Shown in pieces: positions 23,988 to 33,270 of a stretch of DNA of 64,000 nt. Below the pieces are notes generated by a model. It saw nothing but the letters and a program-made list of their open reading frames with translations. It searched no databases and had not been told where the DNA came from. Origin of the DNA: Eucalyptus grandis. Lineage: Eukaryota; Streptophyta; Magnoliopsida; Myrtales; Myrtaceae. Numbering within the stretch: the stretch's first letter is position 1; each line of letters starts with the position of its first letter. The DNA lies in contig NC_052614.1 of assembly GCF_016545825.1 (NCBI RefSeq), forward strand, positions 44,390,712-44,454,711, given 5' to 3'. A program made the position numbers and the translations under genes.

Positions 23988-24205
23988 GATACATCACCCC
24001 GCGAGTTCCTTTTATGATGCACAAACAGGAGAATTTATCCTAGAATTAGAAGAACTACTAAAACTGCACAAAACCATCACAAGAGTTCATGTACAAAGAA
24101 CGGGCAAACCCCTATAGGTTGAATTTGAAGATATGGAAAGGGACATTTTATACCAGCAACAAAAGCCCAAGCTCATGGAATTGTTGATATTGTTGTAATT
24201 GAATA
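23988..24205 (+). pseudogene. clpP: clpP exon 3, plastid-derived
   Basis: Reads [18 protein letters not shown], then [12 protein letters not shown], a TAG in place of the following tryptophan codon, and EDMERDI, then a frame change before the KPKLME-like end (AQAHGIVD in the other frame). These are the C-terminal helices of the chloroplast Clp protease catalytic subunit. The Asp of the catalytic triad would lie in this exon, but the reading frame is destroyed. Confidence 0.88.
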
Positions 24206-24377
24206 TATATAAAAAAAAATAGTGGTAAATGTAAACAACTCGCCAATTTGAGATATTCTCTTCTTACTTATTACCGAGTTTAATAATATTCTATTCATCT
24301 ATTAAATAGAGACATAATTCATAATCATCCAGTTAGGACTGATCTAAACCAGCCCATTTATTATATATACGATTCAA

Positions 24378-24490
24378 CATGCCAACTATTAAACAACTTA
24401 TTAGAAACACAAGATAACCAATCTGAAATGTCAAGAAATCCCCTACTCTTGGGGAATGTCCTTAGCATCAATGAACATGTACTAGGGTGT
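24378..24490 (+). pseudogene. rps12: rps12 5' exon (trans-spliced exon 1), plastid-derived
   Basis: Starts MPTIKQLIRNTR, then stops replace conserved codons, and ends TCTRVY immediately before GCGCGACTCATTCAGATCACTG, the start of the trans-spliced group II intron half. In chloroplasts this exon encodes the N-terminus of ribosomal protein S12 and lies upstream of clpP. Here it lies downstream of clpP exon 3, so the order is rearranged. Confidence 0.88.
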
Positions 24491-25204
24491 ATGCGCGACT
24501 CATTCAGATCACTGTTGGTCGGGGAAAAAAAAAAAGAGGAAAGAAATTTTTCAATTTCAATGATCAGTACTAGTGAATAGTATGAAATGGAAGGAAGAAG
24601 GTCGTTCACTATCTATATATCAAAAAAAAAAAATTAAAAAAGTTATTGGATTCTTCTACTATATATGAAATTTATGGTTTCCAATGAAAAAATTCCTCAT
24701 TGGTAACAAATATTTATTCATTAAGCAAGGAAATTCTATTTTCAAAGCCGAAATGTTATACCTATACTCTTGCAAAAACGGACTAAGAGGGTCATCTACT
24801 TCATCCAAGAACTATTACTAGATAATATATGGGTAGAGCCGAAGAATGTAAATTGTACAACTTTCTAATAGCATTGATTAAATGAAGTAAGGGACTCTGG
24901 TATATATAGAGGACCTCACTGTTGAAGACATAAATGATGATATTTACTATTTCGTTATTCATTTCTATTTATTACTTTTTTCTATTTTTGATACCTAGTG
25001 TCAATACTTGTTTCGAGGTGAAACGCCTATAAAAAAAAAAAAGAAGATAAATCATGGTCGTGAAAGTTATAGTAGCAAAAGCCATTGGAATCTTTATTTT
25101 ATACATTGGAAGAATCTGGTTTATTATTAATAAACTAGGGAAAGGGAAAAGAATAATTGAAAGAAAGGTAATCAATTAGTTATCCATGAAAATTTCATTT
25201 ATTC
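24491..25204. other. Plastid-like spacer with no intact gene
   Basis: Continues as chloroplast-type single-copy spacer, for example around 24731-24940 with CTCTTGCAAAAACGGACTAAGAGGG. Several poly-A runs and expanded AT words show nuclear decay. The stretch at 25058-25165 looks organellar but I could not assign it. Confidence 0.55.
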
Positions 25205-25491
25205 AATAACTAGAATTAGACAAGGATATACAGCTCGGAGATGTAGAATAAAAATTCGTTTATATGCATCAAGTTTTCAGGGGGCTTGTTCAAAGACTTA
25301 CTCGAACAATTATTCAATAGAAAATAAGATCTTTGGTTTTGTCTCATCGAGAAAGAGTCAGGAAAAAGATAGATTTTCGTCCTTTATGGATCACTCGGAT
25401 AAGTGCAGTAATTCGTGCAAATAGAGCATCCTATAGTTATAGTAGATTAATACACACTGTACAAGAGACAATTGCTTACATTTTAGACTAA
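25205..25491 (+). pseudogene. rpl20: rpl20 remnant, plastid-derived
   Basis: Reads ITRIRQGYTARRCRIKIRLYASSFQGA, the N-terminal region of chloroplast ribosomal protein L20, once the ACT-like start is allowed. Frameshifts then move the reading among frames, but the order RDFR-type, [13 protein letters not shown] and YSRLIHT remains visible at the DNA level up to about 25490. Cannot be expressed as L20. Confidence 0.85.
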
Positions 25492-26306
25492 TGAGATTAA
25501 TAAAAATTTTACCAAGAAAGTGAGTTTTTGATATAAGGGGCAACATAAATAATGAAAAAGAGACTTTTCAGTTTTATACTATGTCAAAGAATGTTTTTTC
25601 TTCTTTTTGTTAGCAAAATAATTTTACACGGAGGATGTAGAACATTGTAGCAATATCTACACTAAAAAACAAAATATGTGAAGTTTTTAATTATGGTAAC
25701 AATCCTAAATAGAAAAAGAAAGAAAACAAGAAAAAAGAATGGGTGGACCCATTATTTAAAATTGCAATTGAAAGATTAAGGGTAATTTTGTCTTTTAGTG
25801 TAAATGGGGAGTAGATTTAGTCATTTAGGGAATGGAAATAGTGTAGTCCTTGTACTTACGGGACAAGTTTTAAGACCCTCTTGTACACTTATCACTTTGC
25901 TAAACTTATCAAGTATTTTGGATTAAGTTCTATTATAGTCAAATTTAAATTTTGAGAAATTTCGCCACATCATGGAAAAAGTTACGCCCTTGAAAATCGC
26001 ATGCCCCGTGACTAGTATCGCACCCCCGATAGGTTAACAACCAAACCAAAATCCTAGTCAATACTGGTTTCAAAAAATAAACTACTTTCCAAGCAACGAG
26101 GGGCAAGGGAGTGTAAAGAAAACGAGCCTTTGGATATATAGGAACTACATCCAATAAATATGTCAATATGCTTCATTGACAAGTCTCAGCCAAATGCGAT
26201 TAGAGTGATTTTACTGACAAAGCACCTCTTTACCAACAAGGAAAAAGAGAGAACACGCACGCGCGAGCACACTACAGGCAGGTGCAGAGCATGACCTATC
26301 CTAGGA
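25492..26306. other. Spacer between the NUPT and the DUF4220 gene
   Basis: AT-rich, no supported gene. The 73-codon reverse-strand open stretch at 25945-26166 has no recognised domain. The part next to the stop at 26307 should hold the 3' UTR and polyadenylation site of the gene. Confidence 0.4.
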
Positions 26307-28238
26307 TCATGACTCACTTTGCGACTTTCCTTTGGTTTTTTCAGTGTGGGCGTACCTATCAGTGTCGTGATTCAAGAGCAGCCAAACATGAGTTATAAGC
26401 TCTCCGCCTTGTGGCAACAGTTTTTTGTGATAGTAAACGTGACAGTTATATGCAGCGAAGCACAACATCTCCACCCAAATGCTGCTTATGATCTGCCACT
26501 TGTTGCTCTTGCCCTTCAATGTCGCAGCCAATTTCCGCACGACCCCCAGCAAATGAAATTCCCTGGTTGTTATGGTTCCCATCTGATCCAGGGAGGGTTC
26601 GAGCACGTCCTCTTCTGACGACAATGTCCTCAAGGCCTCATTGCGGTCTCTGTGCCTGAGAAATGGCTTCAATATGGTGCAAGCATGCTCCAATGCGCTG
26701 TAAGCAGTCAGTGGGGACAGCATGTAGGGTCGCAGTGCTAGGAGGTGTATCATGTAATTGGACAGCAGTTCACTTCCTTTACAGTTCGGAGAATTATCGG
26801 GCTCTGAAAGGAGGCAGATGTTCGTTGCCATGTGCCAAATGATGATGCTTTTGTCAAATGTTGTGGAGATGCTTCCTTCCAACACTTTAAGGTCTTCCAA
26901 CGTCCAATCCACATCTCCACTGAGTCTGTGAGCTTCAAGCGTCCAGTTGCCGTGTTCAGTGAAGGGCTTTTGGCATCTGATCTCGTTGAACTTTTCAATA
27001 TTCTCCACCAGCAATTCCTTGAGAGAGCCGGGGATTTTCTGGCGAAACTGAATCCTATTCCTTCTCCAGGTCTCTGCTTTCTTGCCCAGGGGTTTGAGGA
27101 TTATGCCAATGGACCATGGCCACTCATCGTACAGGCGATGATCAAACAAGTTGAGTTGCCCAACTGAGTTCGACCACCTCTTCTGCTTAATATTCTTTTC
27201 AGCTAAGAAGTTCAATAGCCTTGTCAACAATAGGCTGTTTCTTTGGTGACGGCTCATTGCCACAATGGCCCATGACGAAAAAGGTTGCAGAACAATTTGG
27301 TAACCTTCTAGGGCGGTGACTCCCATCAGCAAGGCGTAAGTGAAGGTGATGTACTTGTCTATCAGGAAGGCACTCTTGAAAATAATGGCAAATCCACACA
27401 AGGATGAGACTAGACAGAAAAAACTAGTGAAGCGGCTGATGAGACTGAGCGGGTTATAGAGAATTGGTTGGTTGGTGTAAAGTACATCATACATAAATCC
27501 AAGTTCAACCTCAGCTGTGATAAAGGCTAAATTGCGATCTACGATTAACTGAGATTTAGATAGCAATTCCGGTTGGTAGAACCAGTTTACGAAGTGGGGC
27601 TTCAAGCAATCAAACCGATAGTACGCCTTCAAGATGATCTTTCGCGTCATCGAGCATCTGGCCCAGTCAAGCCTGTCAAAGAACTTACTGACATTTTCCT
27701 GTTCGAAGAAATCCTCGATTGACATGCTCAACCTCCCCGTGTAGACGGACTTGAGGGCCCAAACCATCCCTGCAGATCGAATGATCCCAGCGGTGAACAA
27801 GGGAAAGTACAGAAACATGACGTGAGATGAGCTGTTCCAGCAGCGAATGAGGATCCAGACGACAAAACCGACCATGACCAAAATATTCGGTATCTCCCGG
27901 ATGCCGAGCATCCTGTCGTTAACCGAGTATGCAGTTATTGAGTCAGGGTACCCAAGGTGCATCAAGAGCAAGGGCGCCAACAACCCCTTGAGCTCGGCAA
28001 TGTAGCCCGGTTGATCGGGATTGTTGGTCTGGAGGGTGATAAGCTTGCTGAGAGCAATGGTCGCTGTGTAAGAAGAGAGAAAGTAGGCGGCCAAGATGGC
28101 ATCTCTGACGATGCTCGAGGTCGTGTACCTCCGGCGGCGCGCAAGGATGGCGAGGGTGATTTGGCAAGCGAGACCCATGGTGACAAGCAATTGGATGCCC
28201 CATGCATCCCATAAATTTAGCAGATTGACCGATTTCAT
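26307..28238 (-). CDS. DUF4220/DUF594 multi-pass membrane protein, 643 aa, apparently intact
   Basis: The only clearly intact host gene in the window. The N-terminal half has hydrophobic helices near residues 13-33, 44-64, 84-96, 116-133, 138-162, 268-292 and 296-317, matching the DUF4220 domain. The C-terminus has WVEMLCFAA followed by GGELITHVWLLL, the DUF594 signature. Such proteins are plant-specific, usually 600-750 residues and often clustered; their biochemical role is unknown. I start at the ATG at 28238 (MKSVNLLNLWDAWGIQ), which matches the family N-terminus. The open frame extends 31 codons further upstream but only from a GTG. No introns are needed in the coding part. The hydrophilic 330-590 region is probably cytosolic. 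Confidence 0.85.
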   Translation of the reverse strand: MKSVNLLNLWDAWGIQLLVTMGLACQITLAILARRRRYTTSSIVRDAILAAYFLSSYTATIALSKLITLQTNNPDQPGYIAELKGLLAPLLLMHLGYPDSITAYSVNDRMLGIREIPNILVMVGFVVWILIRCWNSSSHVMFLYFPLFTAGIIRSAGMVWALKSVYTGRLSMSIEDFFEQENVSKFFDRLDWARCSMTRKIILKAYYRFDCLKPHFVNWFYQPELLSKSQLIVDRNLAFITAEVELGFMYDVLYTNQPILYNPLSLISRFTSFFCLVSSLCGFAIIFKSAFLIDKYITFTYALLMGVTALEGYQIVLQPFSSWAIVAMSRHQRNSLLLTRLLNFLAEKNIKQKRWSNSVGQLNLFDHRLYDEWPWSIGIILKPLGKKAETWRRNRIQFRQKIPGSLKELLVENIEKFNEIRCQKPFTEHGNWTLEAHRLSGDVDWTLEDLKVLEGSISTTFDKSIIIWHMATNICLLSEPDNSPNCKGSELLSNYMIHLLALRPYMLSPLTAYSALEHACTILKPFLRHRDRNEALRTLSSEEDVLEPSLDQMGTITTREFHLLGVVRKLAATLKGKSNKWQIISSIWVEMLCFAAYNCHVYYHKKLLPQGGELITHVWLLLNHDTDRYAHTEKTKGKSQSES

Positions 28239-28990
28239 GAGGATGTGATGCCTTATGCTATTCTCTCTGAGAAACAACAATGCAAGCCAAATTAGTGAAG
28301 AAGAGAATGCATAAAGCCATAAACCACCCACTTTGGACTCGTTCTAAAGATTTAAGCATAAATGTCTAAACTTCCTGTTGCATTCATTCAACACGTTCTA
28401 TAATATTTTGGATCCTTACACTGCCTTAATTCTCTCATTGCAATGAATGAGATTATGTGTTGCTGCCCTGCACAAGTGAAACCCACCAAACATAGAAGGA
28501 AAAAGAAGAGAGGAGTTTCAGAAGACTATAAGCAATGCTAGTTGCTACTTTTTCTGAAACTAATCTTCGGAGTGCATATATTCAATGAGATGGCTGATTG
28601 CAGAAGGACATTTAAACAAGCCACCCATATTCAAACACCCAATTACAGTTTACCACATTACTTAAGAGACCGATTATGTCGACCAAATTTAATGCCCCAG
28701 GCGTTTCCCTAACATCCAATATGAGATCATCTACACACTCATCAACACACTGCTAAACCAGAATGAATTTTCCCAGAGACAAGAAAACTAATGACAAGAT
28801 CATAAGTGTTCTGGAAGAACAAAGGAAGTAGAGAGTAGTCTGGCAAGAAACCGAAATACCTGACGATGCTGCGTAGACTCCCAAGAAGCCGCTTATAGCA
28901 GAAATGGCACTGATTGCGTCTGTGTTCAGTTCTGAAAAGAAAAAGAAGAGGAGCTACAGTAGGATAGAGAAAGCAGAGAATCGATTACTT
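28239..28990 (-). promoter_or_regulatory. Possible 5' UTR with one intron, upstream of the DUF4220 gene
   Basis: On the minus strand a good donor (CATCGTCAG|GTATTTC, intron starting at 28859) and a good acceptor (TTGTTTCTCAG|AGAGAATAG, intron ending at 28267) frame a 593-base AT-rich intron. Exon 2 would then reach the ATG after 28 bases. Exon 1 would lie above 28860 and contains CT-rich sequence (28915-28980) typical of a plant leader. This is inference from splice motifs only. Confidence 0.4.
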
Positions 28991-29598
28991 GCTTGTAACT
29001 TTAATATGCGATTTGTTTTCTCTTTATTGGGCTTTCGCCAGCGACAAACAGTCTTTCAACTGGCGCCATCATTTCCTTGTACCACGCCCCAAGTTTCCCT
29101 GGGAGAAGGCATCGCGGGGATCAGACGTGGCTGCCCCCCTTTCCCTTAAGGGAGTGGCCGGGTCAGCCAATGGGGAAGGAATCTTTTTCCAGGCCCGGAT
29201 CCCGGCTTGGGGGGGTGTAATGGGTTACTCTCCCCAGGGAGGTTCTCCCTCTGTTTCCCTCATGAGCAATTTAAGGACCTGCTTAGGTCCACATTGGGTG
29301 AATTCTTGCACTCAACTTTAAAATCTCGATTGAGAGAAAGTATGGTAAGAATTAAGTCTTACATTTATTTGGGATAGAAGTCCTTAAATTATTACAACTT
29401 GTACAATCGAATTCTGCTAAATTTCCAATTTGTTTAATATAGTCTCTCTACTTCCCATAACAAGGTGGGTCAAATAAAGCCATTTAAATACTATTTATAG
29501 GTTTTCATAGCTACACCATTGTTCAGATTTTATTATCTTTTCATTTCGATCCATTTTTATAAATAAATAAATAAATAAATAAAACCAAAATTGAACTA
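28991..29598. other. Probable promoter region and unassigned spacer
   Basis: A GC-rich patch (29080-29290) contains short open frames without family features. An AAAT repeat lies at 29558-29583. No gene supported. Confidence 0.35.
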
Positions 29599-29599
29599 T

Positions 29600-29874
29600 C
29601 TTTTTTTCACTTTTTTTTTTTTTATGACGGAGGGACCGCCGGAGATTATCCTTCGGGATCACATGACCTTCTCGGTGCTCGGTAGCACCGGTGGGGCCTC
29701 GCCGCAAGCCGCTATTTAGACGTAAACCCTCGGGGGCTGGTCTAATAAACCACCCTTGGGACCCCCACTTAAGTTGCGAGCATCTGGAAATTCGAACCCG
29801 TTCCCTCGGTGATGAGGTAGTAAAGCCCAACCATCACGCCTACCTATAGGAGGGTTTCTTTTTTTTCACTTTTT
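29600..29874 (-). mobile_element. tRNA-derived SINE, minus strand
   Basis: Read on the minus strand, it has an A-box-like GTGATGGTTGGGC and a clear pol III B-box GGTTCGAATTTCC (plus positions 29787-29799), a GC-rich body, and an A-tail seen as a T-run at 29610-29623. Flanks carry the near-identical 15-mer TTTTTTTCACTTTTT (29600-29614 and about 29860-29874), a target duplication of LINE-type insertion. Body length about 235 bp. The 111-codon reverse open frame over it is not a gene. Confidence 0.75.
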
Positions 29875-30315
29875 ATCCTTTGGTATTTATAAATATCATA
29901 ATAGTGATATTTAAGTATATTTTTAGCTTATGATCTACATCATTTAAAGTTGTATGGCTGGGAATTCCTGATTTTTTCAGTTTAATTATTTATGTAAGAA
30001 AATCTGGAAGCGACCCTAATTTGACTATAAATACTCTCGATTATGTTAAATTAATTCTTGTTCATAATTTCCTAGATAGGTGAAGACTTCACGTTCCGTG
30101 CTTCTTACATTCCGCTGCGGAGGCGAGAGGGAGGGGGAAGAATGGAAGGGTGACGGTCGTGCATGATCAGGGTTGCTTCCGCTAACAACAAGAGGGGTGG
30201 AGACCGGCATGACTAACAGCAGCTGCTTGGGGGTGGCAGAGCAGCCCACGACAGCAAAGGTGGTTGGCCGGCAACATGGAATGCAGTGATAGATATGAAT
30301 TGAGAGTTTTAGGCG
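29875..30315. other. Unassigned spacer
   Basis: AT-rich, then a G/A-rich patch at 30100-30290. No gene or repeat I can support. Confidence 0.3.
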
Positions 30316-30324
30316 TTTTTAAAT

Positions 30325-31107
30325 GAGAAAATTATCCAAAAAGTTGTAAATTTATTGCACTTTTGTCAATTGAGTCTTAATCTTTTAATTTTTGTCAATT
30401 AAGTTCAAAACATTTTCACGTTTTATCAATTAAGTCCATCCAACTAATTTTGGTTGGAAATCGCTGACTTGGACGCTAGCCATTCTATGTGGCACTGTTG
30501 GCGCTAATGTAAATATTTTTTATTAATATTTTACAAAATTTTATTTTTTTCTTTTCATTTTCTTTCTTTTATTTTTTATTTTTTATTATTAAGGGCCATT
30601 AGGGGCCCGTCAACCACCAGCAACCCCCATCGGCATTGGGCAAGGGCCTACAAGCCCTCTCGGGCCACTAGACAAGGGTCACCTACAAGCCCTTGCCAGC
30701 CATTGGACAAGGGTCACAACCCTCCCTCACAAGTAGGTGAGCAATTGCTCATGGCTAGTGAGGGCTATACTCAGTGGCTGATGGCTCCCTACCGACCCTT
30801 AACAATAAAATAAAATAAAGAGGAACAATAAAAAGAAAGAAAAGAAAAAAATATTACAATATTATTAAATTGTCCACATTAGCACTAGCCATGCCACATA
30901 GGATTACTATTGTCCATGTCAGCAAATTCTAACCAAATGGACTTAATTGGCATAATGTAAGATTTAAGAATCAATTAGCACAATGTAAAGATTAAGACTC
31001 AATTGGCAAAATGTAAGATTTAAAACTCAATTTACAAAATTAAAAGATTTATGATTGAATTGGTAAATGTGCAATTGGTTTATGACTTTTTCAATATTTT
31101 TTTTTCA
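30325..31107. mobile_element. MULE-like TIR transposon, 783 bp
   Basis: Left arm starts GAGAAAATTATCCAAAAAGT; the reverse complement of the right end is TGAAAAAAAAATATTGAAAAAG. Arms are diverged but collinear for about 200 bp and carry repeated CAATTGAGTCTTAAT-like units and the paired ACTTAATTG words. Flanks TTTTTAAAT (30316-30324) and TTTTTAGAT (31108-31116) agree at 8 of 9 bases. The core (30590-30800) is GC-rich with repeated CAAGGG and AAGCCC words. No transposase. Confidence 0.75.
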
Positions 31108-31116
31108 TTTTTAGAT

Positions 31117-31989
31117 ATGTGCCGCTTTTAAATAAGGGAGGGTATATCATTCATTTTGGTTGGGAGGACGTAAGTAACTTTTGGTTTTAAAATAGATGTA
31201 TGTTTCTGTCAAAGGGCGAAAACTCAACAATGTTTTTGCAGATTTCCCTATTTTCGAAGTCCCTTTGCATATTTCTATTATATTAAAAAAATATTCGGAA
31301 GAAAAAAGATAACAATCTATGTTATCTAAGCGAAATAATGTGATATTTTATTTAAACAATTAGTAAAACAATGTGCAGGTATTTGACAATCATCTCTTTC
31401 TATAAGCAATATGGGTGTGAAAAACATTTGTTAAAAATAAAAATAAATCTACTTGAGTAAATCAGCAAGTGGTTAGTCAACTCACTCCTAATAATTGTCT
31501 TGATTTTCTTTTGTAATTATATCTATGTCAATTCTACATTTGTCGCTAAAGATAAATTGCGTTAGTTAACATTGTTAAATTACAAGAACTAATTTTCAGC
31601 TCCCGTTACCATACGTCTATTTAATTTGAAAAAAAAAATCGGAAAAAAAAATTTAAACAAAATTATACAAAAACGATCTTATCAACACAATGATCATCTC
31701 ATTTTCTTTAGCAACTTAAATACGAAAATACGTTTGCTAAAAATAAAATACAAGTCCCTCTCCCCCACTGCCACTCCCTGTAATCATCATTTTTTCATTT
31801 TCTCTTTTACATTAATCTTCATCTCTCCACATCACAAAACTTACAGGATCCCTCTGTGCTTCCACCCATACTTCAAAGGGTGACCGTATAAGAATTGACA
31901 GGAGAAAACCCCGAAAAAAAAAAAAAAAAAAAAACATATTGTTCTATCCCAACAAATGAAGATGGTATTGCTGGCATTGGATGAAGCTT
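31117..31989. other. AT-rich spacer with a long A-run
   Basis: No supported gene. A run of about 20 A lies near 31916-31935. Open frames at 31626-31883 and 31873-32079 are low complexity. Confidence 0.3.
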
Positions 31990-32191
31990 TCCCTGGAGAT
32001 TAAGGCCTGAAAAAGAACCTAAAGACAGGCGCAGTAGGAAAGTAATATTGGAAAAGATGGATCTGACATTGCACTGCATCCTGGTGATGGAATGCCGAGA
32101 ACTTACATCTCACAAAGAAGAGGTTAAGGAGGAGGAGAAATGGGAAAGACTAGAGTTTACAGTAGCAGAGTATAACTTCAGGGACAATCTC
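31990..32191 (+). CDS. Possible 3'-terminal exon of an unknown gene
   Basis: A 66-codon open stretch on the plus strand ends in TAA at about 32189-32191. It is strongly charged (RPEKEPKDRRSRK, then EEVKEEEKWERLEF) and looks more like real protein than its AT-rich surroundings. There is no in-frame ATG at its beginning: a TGA stands 5 codons upstream. It would therefore have to be a terminal exon or a gene fragment carried here. I do not recognise a family. Chance openness of this length is not negligible. Confidence 0.25.
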
Positions 32192-32904
32192 TAAGTTACT
32201 CCAGAATAGTGCTTGGCAACAGTACAAGTAGAACACAAAAAGGGGTTGTGTTAATTTGACCTGTTATGGTGACAGCAATATGGTCCAGCATTTGGCCGAT
32301 GTTCCAGCTTCTATTAACTTCCTTGGCGACGAATTTCTAGTATTGAAGAAAACTCTCTGCAAAACCATCATTTTGTTAAGGTTCTGGACATTAACCTTCA
32401 TATCTCCAGGCTACAGAATTTTTGCTACGGATCCATCTGCTCTGCCAATAATACAACTACTCTCAAATACTCTCATACTCCAAAACATTCAGCATCAAGA
32501 TTTAATAGGACATAACAATGCACAAGGGGGTTCAATCTACAATTCCCTTACATCACTGCATTGTGAATTTGTCTTCTATAAAGCATGTGAAATCACGTAG
32601 AAAAGTGCTGGCTTAGGCACTCAGCTGATTCCAGCACCAAACTGCGACTATTAAAATTCAATCACCAAGCAATTATACAATACAAGAAGAAATGTCTGAA
32701 ATTACAATCTCCAGAATGACAATTGTTAGGTCAATCCCTGACATATGGTGTTGCCTCAGCAATTAAGAGCAAAGTCTCCTAACTATTTTCAGCAATCGAG
32801 GATAAGGTAAACATTGTCCAGAAATGCCAATTTAGGTCCCACCAGATAGGTTCAAATGCACATGATATTCATTGTGGCAAATCATTAACATGAGATTTGC
32901 TGGT
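32192..32904. other. Spacer left of the nested composite
   Basis: An open frame of 114 codons (32256-32600, plus) has no recognised domain. No other signal. Confidence 0.3.
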
Positions 32905-32908
32905 AGCA

Positions 32909-33205
32909 TGGGGGTATCTATACTTAGAACCGGGAATAACCAGGTCAATTGTAAGAGAGATGATATCCCAAATAGGCGAACCTCTATTTAAGCCTTTTAA
33001 GGACTAACGTTTAGTTGCAAACTACTTAGAAATTTAGTCCAGAGTATAGAGATGCTCAAGGATGCTAGGATAGTACCATTTCTAACTTAGCCGAGCTGCA
33101 TTTCTTAGAAGATCATACCGGGCTGGAGAATAAGAAGTGTTTAAAAAGACATGGAGAGAATTTTCACAAGTACACACTTTACTTCAAGATACTCTACCCA
33201 AAACA
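32909..33205 (-). repeat. 3' LTR of the movement-protein-like element, about 297 bp
   Basis: Aligns with 44072-44107 plus 47119-47372: both copies share TCTATRCTTAGAA near one end and GAGAGAATTTTCACAAGTA and a CCAAAACA terminus at the other. On the minus strand it starts TGTTTTGGGT and ends ACCCCCA, giving TG...CA ends. Confidence 0.75.
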
Positions 33206-33270
33206 TTACATCCTCCTTGCCTTTTATAGGCTCCAAGAGGTCGCAAAAAACAAAGACCAAGCTCATGGGT

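Noticed and set aside
28239..28331. 31-codon N-terminal extension of the DUF4220 gene
   Set aside because: Begins with GTG after a TAG; a family-like N-terminus starts at the ATG at 28238, and a splice acceptor falls within the extension.
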